Below, piece after piece: positions 21,744 through 30,989 of a DNA stretch of 64,000 nt. Source of the stretch: a virus. The position numbers and the translations under genes were made by a program. Under the pieces are notes generated by a model. The model made no database searches, was not told the DNA's origin, and saw only the letters and a list, made by a program, of their open reading frames with translations. The DNA lies in IMG/VR virus record IMGVR_UViG_3300036818_000107, positions 1 to 64,000 of that record; one strand, written 5' to 3'. Each line of letters opens with the position of its first letter. Within the stretch, counting starts at the first letter, position 1.

Positions 21744-24700
21744 TATTGCGCACCTCCGCTTGTCTGAGTGGTTAGAATGCCTGATCCCCGTAGTTTCCTA
21801 CTAAGCTTGTCTTCTACCTGTTTTGTCAAGTCGTCAACCTGGGCACGGCTCCACCCACCTTGTGTGGTGACGTTGATGTTGAAGGTTTGATGGACAACTA
21901 CCGGGCCACCTGCGCTACCTCCTGATGAGGATGAGGATGAGGATGAGGACTTGCCCACAAAGCTATTCGAGACGCTGGTATTGCTACTTTTTAGTGCGCT
22001 AATGCCAATAGGAGTTGAGAGCTTATTCACAGCGCTTTGGATAAGAGGAAGGTTATCAGTAAGTCCTTTGGCGTACATCTTGACGAAATTTGGTGCCCAC
22101 TGATCAGCTTCTGAGCCAGGGCCTTCTTTTGTTGGGCTATGGAAGCCAAGGAAGCTCGCGATTTTCTTGGCTGTATCGGCTAAGGCGGTGCCCACTGCTG
22201 CTGCTTTCGCTATGATGCCATTAATAAAACTTTGAATGAGGTTCTTTCCCCAGTCGAGCGCTTTTGCTCCCCATCCGCCTACTGTGGTAGAAAGTTGGTT
22301 CCACAGATCGCTTATTGGCTTGGATACATAGTTGGTCCAAGCATTCCTAAAGAAGGTTGAGACATTCGTCCACAGAGCAGTTAGCGGGGCGACAATATAA
22401 TTAGCCCAAACACCACTAAAGAAGCTAGATACAGTTCCCCATAGCGCAACGAGCGGACCCGCGATATAGCTGTTCCAAGCATTGACAAAGAAGGATGAGA
22501 TGGCAGCCCACACGCCCGCTACGAAGCCAATAGCTGCGCTAAACCCAAACTGAATAGCTCCTGAGATTTGAGCCCATAGCGTCGTGGCAAACCCGACAAC
22601 GGCAGTCCAGGCCATAACCAGCCATGCAATGGTTGCCGTCCAAGCACCTTGCAGCCAAACAAAGCAGCCTATGAAGAACCTTACTATTGCATCTACTAAC
22701 GCTTTAAAGTAGTAGTTATGGTTGTACAGCCATATGAACAATGCCGCTATAGCCGTAATTGGGAAGAATATAACAGCTAAAGCCAGCATGGCCCCTATTT
22801 TTATAATATTAACGATAGTATTCCAATTATTCTTTATGCCCGTGATAATCCCATTCCACAAGCCAACAAAAAAGCCAACGATCTTATTCCATATCCCCAC
22901 GAAAAAGCCAGCTATGCCATTCCACACATTAGTGAAGAAACTCCCGGTGGCGCCCATAGCACTCATAAACCAAGCCGTGAAGCCAGCCCAGACACCTTGC
23001 AGGAACTTGGTGATATCTCCCCAATGCTGGACAGCAAGAATGATTCCGGCTACTACCAAGGCTATAGCAGCCCCTATCAGCAGAAGAGGCCATGTCGCAG
23101 CTATCACACCCGCTGCAGCACTCCAAGCGGCTATGCCCCAAGCAATAAAGCCCGCTATGAGAGCAGGTAAGGTTGCAAGGAACGCACCTATCTGGATGGC
23201 AGCAAAAGCTACGCCTATCCCTATGAGGAGGTCTTTGATTATTTGGGCTTGGACGCTATTTTCATTGAAGAATTCAAGCATTTGACCGAGATCAAACACA
23301 AATGTGTCAATAGCGGGAATAACCGTACTTGTCAGAATAGAACCAAGAGCACCAAGAACATCCTGAACGATCGGGCCTATACTCTGCAAAGTCGAGAGAT
23401 CCATCCTTTGGATTTGATTGCCTAGTGTCTCGAAATCTGCGAGCAGGTTGCTAAATTGGACTGATGAAAGCCAGTTGACAATGTTCCCAAAAACTTGCCC
23501 AACAATAGCCCCAAACTGCTGAATGATCGGCATGGTATTCTGAAAACTACGCATAAACCATTGACCGATATCTTGCACAATAGGCGCAAGTTTCACGAAT
23601 GCAGGTACGATGCTCGTGCTTACAAATTGCGCTACGACTTGCAGAGCCCCGCCGACCTTTTCACCCATGGTGATAGCGAACTGCTGAAAGGCAGGACCAG
23701 ACACGATTGTCCCTAGAGCTGCAATTCCACCCTTTACCCGATCAATAATCCCGCCCGTCTGTATCATCCCGTCTTTGAGCCCAAGGAAGCTATTGAGCCC
23801 CGTCTTGAGGTAGCCACTGAGGGTGGAGAGGATACCAGATAGTGAGGCCGACTGTTTCGCCATACCCCCTTTGTAGAGCGGGTTCATCTCTATGCCTTTG
23901 GTAAGGGCATCGATGGCTTCTTTTGCTGGTATGCCGCCATGGCCTGCTAGATCTCTTAACGCTTCTTTCGTCTTGCCAGTTGCTAGAGACATCGCACCTA
24001 GTGCGTCAATACCATGTGTCTGCAATTGACTGATATCGCCCCATGTCGCCACACCTGCTACCTGTATTTTGCCTATCTGATCGACAACAGAAGCCATCTC
24101 AGCTTCAGTGCCATGGCCTATGCCGAACAAAGCATCACCGAGCGATGTCATGATGGGTATGGTTTTTTTAGCATCAATGCCCATGCCGATCAACTGAGCT
24201 GCATATCCTTGGACAGGCCCCGGCTCAAATGGAGTAATGTCGGCAAAATGATTGAGCGTCTTAATCAGCTCAGAGGCAGCCTTTTGAGACCCACCTAGCA
24301 AGGTTGTGAAGCTTATTCCTAGTTGCTCGGCACTAGCAATAGGCTCGAGTAGCGCTTGGCCTGCACTTATCGCCCATCCAGCGATATTCTTGATACCCGT
24401 CGTGGCGTTACCAATCTTTGAGGCAAAGTTGAGAAAGCCGCCACTTGCACGTTGTATTGTTCCTTCGAGAGAGGCGAAATGCTGTCCGAGTCGCGAGACC
24501 TTGGTGCCACCATCTTGCATCTCAGCAGATGCCTTCTGGACAGCACTAGCCAGCCCATTCTCAGCTACCTTGACCTTCTCAGCAGCGAGAGCAGCCCGTG
24601 CCTGAGCCAGCGTGAGTTGCTCAGTAGAGGCTTTCCCCCCGGACGCTATATCATCAGCTTTTTTGAGAGCAACAGCCGCCGACGCCTGTGCAACTTCCAG

Positions 24701-24907
24701 CTTTTTACCAGCCACAGAGGCATCTAGTTGAACCTTGGAGAGCTTGGAGATGTCAGTACCAGCCACAGCCGCCGCTTTACTGACGTTACCTAGACCAGCT
24801 TTTGCAACAGTGCCAAGCGCTTCCATATTGCCACCAAGTGCTTTTACTGCCTGTGAAGCGGCATCCTGGACTTGCAGACGAATACGCAAAAAGAGATCAT
24901 CAGCCAC
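21743..24907 (-). CDS. tail tape measure protein
   Basis: 1054 aa, the longest gene, as usual for the protein that sets tail length. A helical N-terminus is followed by a tape-measure N-domain (about 180-340: GISFTTLLGGSQKAASELI), a central hydrophobic region (about 560-900) with many Trp-rich repeats such as WNGIAGFFVGIWNKIVGFF, and a Ser-rich linker coded by a GATGAG repeat. The start is GTG at 24907 with AAAGGAG seven bases before it, overlapping the end of the frameshifted chaperone product. Confidence 0.9.
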   Translation of the reverse strand: MADDLFLRIRLQVQDAASQAVKALGGNMEALGTVAKAGLGNVSKAAAVAGTDISKLSKVQLDASVAGKKLEVAQASAAVALKKADDIASGGKASTEQLTLAQARAALAAEKVKVAENGLASAVQKASAEMQDGGTKVSRLGQHFASLEGTIQRASGGFLNFASKIGNATTGIKNIAGWAISAGQALLEPIASAEQLGISFTTLLGGSQKAASELIKTLNHFADITPFEPGPVQGYAAQLIGMGIDAKKTIPIMTSLGDALFGIGHGTEAEMASVVDQIGKIQVAGVATWGDISQLQTHGIDALGAMSLATGKTKEALRDLAGHGGIPAKEAIDALTKGIEMNPLYKGGMAKQSASLSGILSTLSGYLKTGLNSFLGLKDGMIQTGGIIDRVKGGIAALGTIVSGPAFQQFAITMGEKVGGALQVVAQFVSTSIVPAFVKLAPIVQDIGQWFMRSFQNTMPIIQQFGAIVGQVFGNIVNWLSSVQFSNLLADFETLGNQIQRMDLSTLQSIGPIVQDVLGALGSILTSTVIPAIDTFVFDLGQMLEFFNENSVQAQIIKDLLIGIGVAFAAIQIGAFLATLPALIAGFIAWGIAAWSAAAGVIAATWPLLLIGAAIALVVAGIILAVQHWGDITKFLQGVWAGFTAWFMSAMGATGSFFTNVWNGIAGFFVGIWNKIVGFFVGLWNGIITGIKNNWNTIVNIIKIGAMLALAVIFFPITAIAALFIWLYNHNYYFKALVDAIVRFFIGCFVWLQGAWTATIAWLVMAWTAVVGFATTLWAQISGAIQFGFSAAIGFVAGVWAAISSFFVNAWNSYIAGPLVALWGTVSSFFSGVWANYIVAPLTALWTNVSTFFRNAWTNYVSKPISDLWNQLSTTVGGWGAKALDWGKNLIQSFINGIIAKAAAVGTALADTAKKIASFLGFHSPTKEGPGSEADQWAPNFVKMYAKGLTDNLPLIQSAVNKLSTPIGISALKSSNTSVSNSFVGKSSSSSSSSSGGSAGGPVVVHQTFNINVTTQGGWSRAQVDDLTKQVEDKLSRKLRGSGILTTQTSGGAQ

Positions 24908-25504
24908 GTTCGATCTCCTTTCTTTGCGTCTCTTCTTTTTCTTTGTCTACTTGCACTTCAGCTTGGGAACGTATCCACTGCTTTTGAGCTTCTAGCCGTG
25001 GCGCTTTGAGATAGTCGCTTTTGCAGCCATACACGCGCCACATGATCGCATCTTTTATTTCAGGGATTAGATCTGATTCGCCTCGATAACATTGGAGGCA
25101 GGTGGCAAAAAATCTTGTTCCTCCTGCTCGCTCATGTCAGGATTGCGGTTAGAGATTTCATTTGCAATAAAGTCGTAGTAGGGCTTGGGAAGCCTATCAA
25201 CGTTCTCAGGAGAGAAGATTAAAGGCACTTCAACCACAGATCCATCTTGCTGCTTGACAGTCCTCAAGATGTTCCAACCCTTGACCATGCGCTTCAGAGT
25301 GGCAAGCTTGACCGATCCCACCTGGATCTTGACATTCATGCCCTGCTTTTTGAGCTCTTTGCCGACCTCCGTGCGAACGAGCTGATCTTGTATCCATGCG
25401 TCATCACCGGCAGTCATTTCGCTCTGAATGATGACGTACTCCGATGGCTTAAACCATGGAGCCCGTATACTCTCTACTTCGCTCGCATTAAATCCGTTGT
25501 TCAT
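24900..25504 (-). CDS. tail assembly chaperone, -1 frameshift product
   Basis: At 25112-25106 the minus strand reads T TTT TTG in the right phase for -1 slippage (codons GAT TTT TTG). The -1 frame is then open for 68 codons to TGA at 24902-24900, ending eight bases inside the tape measure gene. The fusion would be about 201 aa, with a charged helical tail (QVDKEKEETQRKEIERG). Most siphoviruses make such a G/GT-type pair, needed in a fixed ratio to load the tape measure. The extension has no start of its own. Confidence 0.8.
25067..25504 (-). CDS. tail assembly chaperone, short form
   Basis: 145 aa from ATG 25504, chosen because AGAGGA is just upstream; an in-frame ATG at 25549 has no visible ribosome site. 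It contains a helical core (WFKPSEYVIIQSEMTAGDD...RMVKGWNILRTV) seen in tail assembly chaperones. It lies between the tail tube and the tape measure, the standard position. Terminates by TAA when no frameshift occurs. Confidence 0.75.
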   Translation of the reverse strand: MNNGFNASEVESIRAPWFKPSEYVIIQSEMTAGDDAWIQDQLVRTEVGKELKKQGMNVKIQVGSVKLATLKRMVKGWNILRTVKQQDGSVVEVPLIFSPENVDRLPKPYYDFIANEISNRNPDMSEQEEQDFLPPASNVIEANQI

Positions 25505-25550
25505 AGGTCCTCTTTTCAATTTCTTAAACAGTTTGCGCAGTTTCTTCATG

Positions 25551-27257
25551 TCAGGCCGAGTAATTAGGTGCGAGTTGGTTCTGGGTTACTAACTTGAATT
25601 CGTAGCCTAGAGTATCCGTGTACTCAGTACTAAACTTGATCTTTGCTTCTACTCTATCCATCTTCGTTGCATCTCGTTTTGCTTCTATGATCCTTGCAGC
25701 AAAGGTAAACGTCCAGTTCTTGAAGTAGATAATACTTGCTGTAGTACCCATATAGACGTTTGACAGGAATTGCACTTGAAGAAGCTGCTTGACGTTCTGT
25801 CTGTACTTTTCGTACTGGATAAGGTCAATGAAGTCGATGGTAAGCTCAATCTCGACTTCACGCTGTTTGCGATAGAGAGCCTGATAGCGTTGGGAATTGA
25901 CTGCTGGGTAGCTTCTAGTACGTGGATTTTTGAAGTTGATCTTCCAGTCCAGAACTTGGTTGTAGGCTGTGGTACCGGGTGTACCTGCCAACGCATCAAT
26001 GAACCATGCCGTTTGCCAGCCGCCGAGTCCTACATCTTGCGGTTGCCAGAGTGAAGAGAGAGCCCCGATAGAGCCAAATGGAACGTTACCCGTGCTGTTT
26101 TCAAGTGGGGTAACTGTTCTATCCCCTATCGCTAGCTGATCCTGAGCACCGCCCTTGCAAGAGACCTTGTTCTCTTTCTCAGTACTCCCCTCAATGCTCA
26201 CCTCTTCAAAGAATGCGAAGGGATGAACGAGAGCATCCACACCTGTGTACTGCTCGACCACAATTGGACGCAGCGTATCACCAGCTCCCTGGCCAGCCAA
26301 TCCGACTTGGTAGGTCTCTTGCAGCCCGATAAGGCCATTGAACGCAACAGAACCGCCTGTGAGGCCCGTAGCAGTGATAGAGCCAGTAGAAGCAAAGACC
26401 TGCTCAGTGTAGAATGACCCATTGCCATTAGCAGCAGCAGGCATACCGCATACCACGGTTTCAGTTATGGCCTGTCCAAGGGTGTTTGTACCCGGGACTG
26501 TTACTGTTCCAACCGCCGATGATCCGGTAACAACAAGCTCTAAGATGCTTCCAGGCCCTAAAGTGTTGGGTTGCGTAGTGAGAGTGACCGGAAAAGAAGC
26601 GATGGCCGTAGTAGTCTTGAGAGCTGTAGCAGCCGCTGGTATCGTGACCTGAGTTGGGCTATTGCCTACGACTGCTCGACCGAACCATTGTGCGCAGTTG
26701 TCGAGATAGAAATCTTGCTCAAATTTGCCGATGTCCACTACCTTGTTGAGGTTCTTAAAGTTGGTATTCCTGGAAAGCGTTCCCCTTTGTTCCTCTGGGC
26801 TATGCTTCTCTATTTTCTCTTCAGATTCGAGCATAGCAGGTACTAGCGTGCTAGCCGCTACAATACCCCAGATCCTCACGATACCGCCTGTAAGGCCTGT
26901 AACACTTACACCACTGGCATCAATGGTGTTGTATACCCCCGGTGTCACATATTCGTATGGCTGCGGATTAGACGCTGTGGATGCAACGGGTACAGTAGGT
27001 GTGGTATTCACTAATGCGCCCTGGGCCTGAGTGAAGTCCTTGCCAGTGATCGTGATCGTCCCGGTGGCAAGGTTGCCTCTCACATCAATCAGGAGACGCA
27101 TGCCACTAAAGACAGATCGGCCTGACACAGCGTTGGGCTGTAGGGTTAAACTTGCTGGAAGGCTCGACACGGCAGTCGGCCCCAACAAAGGTACCAGACC
27201 AGGATTGGCAACACTTTCCAAAGCTATTCCCACCCGGCCAAGGCTCGAGTTCCCCAT
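25551..27257 (-). CDS. major tail tube protein with repeated insert
   Basis: 568 aa, long for a tube protein. The last 200 residues (VLDWKINFKNPRTRS...VEIELTIDFIDLIQYEKYR) form the tube fold. The front has two related beta modules, each ending in a TGLTGG motif (TGLTGGIVRIWG and TGLTGGSVAFNG), probably surface-exposed. Placed between the tail terminator and the chaperone. Confidence 0.7.
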   Translation of the reverse strand: MGNSSLGRVGIALESVANPGLVPLLGPTAVSSLPASLTLQPNAVSGRSVFSGMRLLIDVRGNLATGTITITGKDFTQAQGALVNTTPTVPVASTASNPQPYEYVTPGVYNTIDASGVSVTGLTGGIVRIWGIVAASTLVPAMLESEEKIEKHSPEEQRGTLSRNTNFKNLNKVVDIGKFEQDFYLDNCAQWFGRAVVGNSPTQVTIPAAATALKTTTAIASFPVTLTTQPNTLGPGSILELVVTGSSAVGTVTVPGTNTLGQAITETVVCGMPAAANGNGSFYTEQVFASTGSITATGLTGGSVAFNGLIGLQETYQVGLAGQGAGDTLRPIVVEQYTGVDALVHPFAFFEEVSIEGSTEKENKVSCKGGAQDQLAIGDRTVTPLENSTGNVPFGSIGALSSLWQPQDVGLGGWQTAWFIDALAGTPGTTAYNQVLDWKINFKNPRTRSYPAVNSQRYQALYRKQREVEIELTIDFIDLIQYEKYRQNVKQLLQVQFLSNVYMGTTASIIYFKNWTFTFAARIIEAKRDATKMDRVEAKIKFSTEYTDTLGYEFKLVTQNQLAPNYSA

Positions 27258-27279
27258 GTCTCACCTTCTTTCTTTTAAA

Positions 27280-27468
27280 CTATTCTTTACTCTCTATTTG
27301 CTTCTTTTGCGCTTTGACTGCCTTTTCTTCTTCTTGAGGTTTCTCTTCTGGTGTCTCATGTCCCGCGTACGTCCCGTTCTGGAAGAAGACTTTTGTACCC
27401 GGTGGATACGTCGCCTCATGTCCCGGAACATCAACGCGCCCATTCTCATCTGCGATCTGTGTTTCCAT
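27280..27468 (-). CDS. small acidic/basic tail-region protein
   Basis: 62 aa preceded by AGGAGG. A short Gly/Pro-containing N-terminus, then a Glu/Lys-rich tail. Likely a minor virion or assembly protein; unrecognised. Confidence 0.5.
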   Translation of the reverse strand: METQIADENGRVDVPGHEATYPPGTKVFFQNGTYAGHETPEEKPQEEEKAVKAQKKQIESKE

Positions 27469-27477
27469 ACATTCCTC

Positions 27478-27975
27478 CTATGGTGTCATAACAACGCTAT
27501 ATTCATACGTGACATGCAAAACATTGCGATATACGCGGTATACCTCACTACCTCTCACTACATACAAATACTCACCATTGTCCCCTACAATCCTATTGCT
27601 CTGGACTTGACCAGGAAGCCCAAGGTTAGCCGATGCATGAAACATCTTTGTGAGAGCGTCCCTGATGCTTGGTAGAGTAATGCTCTCAACTTCTTCGCTG
27701 TCAGCATCGCTATAGGGAAGCGTGACCTCGAATGTGAAGTCCTGGACATCATCGATCCTTCCCCCGACAACAGGAGCGCCACCTGCAGTACGTCGCTTGG
27801 TCTCATCCTTTGGACCTAAGACAACCTCGAATGCTGGTAGGTTATCCCTGATGTCCTTGAACCTGCCGACCTTGACGTTGCCTGCTGCAAAGAAGTTAGA
27901 ACCCGATACCTGCACACCTTGTGCCATGGTCTTGATCCGGTCTAATACTGCAGGGGTATTAGGACTTGATGGCAC
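27478..27975 (-). CDS. tail terminator/completion-like protein
   Basis: 165 aa from GTG, with CAGGAGG upstream. Mixed alpha/beta with a middle strand-rich part (DFTFEVTLPYSDADSEEVESI). Its position directly before the tail tube gene and after the gp10-like protein fits the tail terminator. Assigned mainly from synteny. Confidence 0.55.
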   Translation of the reverse strand: MPSSPNTPAVLDRIKTMAQGVQVSGSNFFAAGNVKVGRFKDIRDNLPAFEVVLGPKDETKRRTAGGAPVVGGRIDDVQDFTFEVTLPYSDADSEEVESITLPSIRDALTKMFHASANLGLPGQVQSNRIVGDNGEYLYVVRGSEVYRVYRNVLHVTYEYSVVMTP

Positions 27976-27977
27976 GG

Positions 27978-28403
27978 CTAACCTCCTGACAATCTTGCAA
28001 GTGCAGCCTCTACAGCTTCAGTAAATATATCGTCAATATGCGATTTCTCTTGCTTTAGTGCTTTATCCATATAGAATGCTCCCGGATCATGTGCGTAGTA
28101 TCTGCCTAGACTATCTACCCTCCCCGAGAACCCGGCTTCCCTGCGCCATGCATAAGGCAGATCGGTACCCATCCAAGACGCATAAGGGTTTTCTACTTTT
28201 TTATCCAGACTCCCTTCCAACTTGCCTGATGGATTCTTCCAATGCATATTGGCCCGTGCAGCGTCTTGTAAGCCCTCATCACTCTTCTTGTGCGCTTTCA
28301 GCAACTCATCCTCAAGAACTGACTGCCATCCTGAGAACCGCTTTATCTTGGCAATAGCGCTAGGATCGATTGTGTAGGTAAATGAGAGCAGATCAGGCAT
28401 CAT
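27978..28403 (-). CDS. HK97 gp10-like head-tail protein
   Basis: 141 aa. The sequence YAWRREAGFSGRVDSLGRYY...PGAFYMDKALKQEKSHI follows the HK97 gp10 pattern (Tyr-Ala, glycine turn, proline, then a long final helix). These proteins sit in the neck or act in tail completion. ATGA-type overlap with the preceding gene. Confidence 0.7.
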   Translation of the reverse strand: MMPDLLSFTYTIDPSAIAKIKRFSGWQSVLEDELLKAHKKSDEGLQDAARANMHWKNPSGKLEGSLDKKVENPYASWMGTDLPYAWRREAGFSGRVDSLGRYYAHDPGAFYMDKALKQEKSHIDDIFTEAVEAALARLSGG

Positions 28404-28702
28404 GTACCCCCTGCTAGATTGGCGGGTATCTCTGAATGATCTTGATCAAAGTGCTCTGGTCTACCAGCCACTCTATAAGAATTGATTTGACCTGAGATGT
28501 CCGCACTCTGATCTACTAGAAGGTCTCCAATCCTTGCGTCTAGCACACCTCCAATGGTGTATATCCAGTGTGAGAATGACGGTTGAGCACCTCCTATCTC
28601 GCTCTTTATCCTCATATCCTCATTTGAATCAATTTGTACAGAGATATTCGTTTTGATAGTATTGTTAGCTCGTTTTTGAGTGACGTATCTTAGAGTGCTC
28701 AT
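28400..28702 (-). CDS. head closure/adaptor-like protein
   Basis: 100 aa, beta-rich, GAGG before the ATG. It lies between the connector and the gp10-like gene, the usual place of the head closure (stopper) protein. Assigned from synteny and size only. Confidence 0.5.
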   Translation of the reverse strand: MSTLRYVTQKRANNTIKTNISVQIDSNEDMRIKSEIGGAQPSFSHWIYTIGGVLDARIGDLLVDQSADISGQINSYRVAGRPEHFDQDHSEIPANLAGGT

Positions 28703-28710
28703 ACCGTCCT

Positions 28711-28893
28711 CTAATGCACTAGTTTTATAACAATGAAGACGATATCAGCTAACACAGCGATAACGGTAAGGACAAGAATGATGACCCCTAGAGCATTGCG
28801 GCGATCCCCCACATAGGGAGTACTCGCAGGCCAGAGGAGCAAAACAAACAAATTAAGAATAGTCAAGAAACTGAAATCTAGTAAAATGCTCAT
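28711..28893 (-). CDS. small two-helix membrane protein
   Basis: 60 aa from ATG 28893 (AGGAGG five bases upstream), with hydrophobic helices at about 5-22 and 35-57. A membrane protein inside a head-tail gene run is odd. It may be a moron or a superinfection-immunity factor. Unrecognised. Confidence 0.55.
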   Translation of the reverse strand: MSILLDFSFLTILNLFVLLLWPASTPYVGDRRNALGVIILVLTVIAVLADIVFIVIKLVH

Positions 28894-29813
28894 ACCGACC
28901 TCCTGTACTTCTTTAGCTTGCGACACGCTTCCTCTACCAATGGATCTTTGTCACCACCGCTTGCAGCCCACCTCGTTTTGCGCTTGCCCAAAAGTTGCTC
29001 GATCGCCCCGTAAGGATTAGCTAGTAGCCTCATCTGTACTGCAAAGAAGAGCGATGTTGCTTCTTTGATGTCATCAGGGATACTCTGATAGCCTCCTGTG
29101 TACGTTGTCCTCACTAGGCCCTCTCGCAGGATCATGGTCCCAGGGCTAAATCTGTACAATCCTTCGCTAGGGACTGGTATCTGTGCAGTTACATCAACTG
29201 CATTAAATTGTGTTGCAAACGAAAATGCATGTTCTATAGCTAATATATTTATGATTGGATATGCTTTCAAAAAAATGACGCGTGTGAGTCCACCTTGCGA
29301 CATAGATGGCATGTGAGCATAGGCTATCTCAGCTTCTTGTGTGAGCATGATCTGTGCATAGGGATCTGAGCTAGATGATCCCCCGGCTTCTGTTGTCTCT
29401 TTGTAGAGAAAGGTCACAGCATCACCTGAGTTGTGAGAGATCTGTGTAGCACTCGCGAGATTGATAGTGCCTGGGTAAGGGCTTGCCCAGCTGGTGACGG
29501 TGACGCCACCCGGTTTAATAAGAATGGTCTCCTGACTCGACCCGGTACCGATCTGTACCGCCTGTTCGTCGAGCTGATCTAAAGTAAGCGTGCTGGCTAC
29601 CGAGATCTGTGTAGCGCCTGGACTAGCGTTCTGGTTGAGAGTAGTGCTTCCAGGTGCTTGCAACCGTCTACGGCACTCAGAGTCACAACTCTGTGATGCT
29701 CTTGCCAAAAGCTTGTCAATGACGTTTGGAGCAAGAGCAGAGATAGAGGAAGACAAACCGATGCCTAGAGGAGTCTCACTGAGTTCCGTAGGAGTCAGAT
29801 AAAGTCTAGGCAT
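28890..29813 (-). CDS. head-tail connector (gp6-like) with beta insertion
   Basis: 307 aa from ATG 29813 (GAGGAA upstream). The C-terminal helices (SIPDDIKEATSLFFAVQMRL...KYRRSV) and the N-terminal helix are typical of gp6-like connectors. Between them is a beta-rich insertion (about 50-130: GATQISVASTLTLDQLD). It likely attaches under the portal. Confidence 0.65.
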   Translation of the reverse strand: MPRLYLTPTELSETPLGIGLSSSISALAPNVIDKLLARASQSCDSECRRRLQAPGSTTLNQNASPGATQISVASTLTLDQLDEQAVQIGTGSSQETILIKPGGVTVTSWASPYPGTINLASATQISHNSGDAVTFLYKETTEAGGSSSSDPYAQIMLTQEAEIAYAHMPSMSQGGLTRVIFLKAYPIINILAIEHAFSFATQFNAVDVTAQIPVPSEGLYRFSPGTMILREGLVRTTYTGGYQSIPDDIKEATSLFFAVQMRLLANPYGAIEQLLGKRKTRWAASGGDKDPLVEEACRKLKKYRRSV

Positions 29814-29832
29814 GTACTTCCTCTTATGCTCT

Positions 29833-30381
29833 TCATACGTCTTCGGTATATTCAACTGAGATATCGAATGCTCCACCGCCAACGGTTACCCCATTCAAGT
29901 TGACTGCAAGCGTTTCAGTACCTCGTAGTACCACAGCTTTTGCAGGTCGGTCACCAAAGCGATGATCTAAAATGCCTGTTTGTGCCGTTGCCAGGCCAAC
30001 GAATACGCTATCCACTGTCAAGGTACCGATAGCCGTACCAAGACCAGTAGGATTGACAGTATAAGCAGCGATGGCCGCTGTAGAGGCCGTGTCAGCACTG
30101 TCATATGCCACCTTGGTAGGTGCTGTTGATGTGCCGCCCGTATCGGCTGCTGATCGCTTGATCAATTGGATATCAACATCAGCACCAGCCGTGGTTTTTG
30201 TGCCAGAAATGCGCAAGCGTGTTATGCGTACAGGTGCGCTACCAGGGGTGACGGTGAATATATCCGTTGCAGAAGCAGCAACGACTAATCCAGTAATTGA
30301 CGCTATATATGTGGGCTTCTGTCCATCAGATGGACCAGCTATGGGCCGGTAATTGCTATCAAGCGGCTGTTGAAATGGCAT
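29833..30381 (-). CDS. probable head decoration/fibre protein
   Basis: 182 aa, Ala/Thr/Gly/Val-rich beta sequence (ITGLVVAASATDIFTVTPGS). Such proteins decorate capsids or form head fibres. It lies after the capsid gene. AGGAATAAATG start. No family recognised. Confidence 0.5.
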   Translation of the reverse strand: MPFQQPLDSNYRPIAGPSDGQKPTYIASITGLVVAASATDIFTVTPGSAPVRITRLRISGTKTTAGADVDIQLIKRSAADTGGTSTAPTKVAYDSADTASTAAIAAYTVNPTGLGTAIGTLTVDSVFVGLATAQTGILDHRFGDRPAKAVVLRGTETLAVNLNGVTVGGGAFDISVEYTEDV

Positions 30382-30402
30382 TTATTCCTCCAATGACCCG
30401 GC

Positions 30403-30732
30403 TCATTTCTTTTTCGTATGATCCGATGTGTGATCCGGTGGCCTTGCCTGCTCATCCTGCTTAGCGATGGCAGGCAGGCTAACTTCCGTTATGCTTCCTG
30501 CTCGCTTCTGCTGTTTCGCATAGGCGTTCTGCTCTTCAAATGTCGCCTGACGCCAGCCAAGCTTCCCAAGCTCTCCAACATCATGCTCGCGAGCATTAGC
30601 AGGTGGGTCAATCTCTAGGAAGTGGCCTTTCCCCTGATAGTGCCTCTCTGGTGTGCGCTGTCCTCCAATGATGCCCTCAGATAGAGCAACACGAGCATCT
30701 TCATCTATTTCGTGGTATAGAAGTATTGACAT
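30403..30732 (-). CDS. hypothetical head-region protein
   Basis: 109 aa, charged and His-rich towards the end (PPDHTSDHTKKK). GAGGTCATTTA precedes the ATG, and TAATG-type contact with the upstream gene suggests coupling. Role unknown. Confidence 0.5.
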   Translation of the reverse strand: MSILLYHEIDEDARVALSEGIIGGQRTPERHYQGKGHFLEIDPPANAREHDVGELGKLGWRQATFEEQNAYAKQQKRAGSITEVSLPAIAKQDEQARPPDHTSDHTKKK

Positions 30733-30989
30733 TAAATGACCTCCACAGGTACGTATACAGCCTCAAACACATCAGGCTTGCAGATAGACTTTCTCCCCTT
30801 TTCTGTGACAATCCAATCACCCGCTACAACTGATGTTCTGCCTTCAGACGTGTCTATGTACCCAAAGCTCATATCCCTTGGACGAGGTTGATTATCCCTC
30901 CAAGGTTTGACCCCGTCAGGCCATGGCTTTTGAGCAGGATCGAATTGCACAGCGTCTACAATGACTGGCTTTGCCTGATACTTTGCCAT
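30732..30989 (-). CDS. small conserved phage protein (GDWIV type)
   Basis: 85 aa. The pattern KPVIVDAVQFD...VVAGDWIVTEKGRKSICKPDVFEAVYVPVE is that of a widespread small phage protein of unknown function whose family ends in CKPDIFEATY. Overlaps the capsid stop. Confidence 0.65.
   Translation of the reverse strand: MAKYQAKPVIVDAVQFDPAQKPWPDGVKPWRDNQPRPRDMSFGYIDTSEGRTSVVAGDWIVTEKGRKSICKPDVFEAVYVPVEVI

Noticed and set aside
21925-21950. GATGAG microsatellite in the tape measure gene
   Set aside because: Codes a Ser-rich linker; ordinary low-complexity coding repeat.
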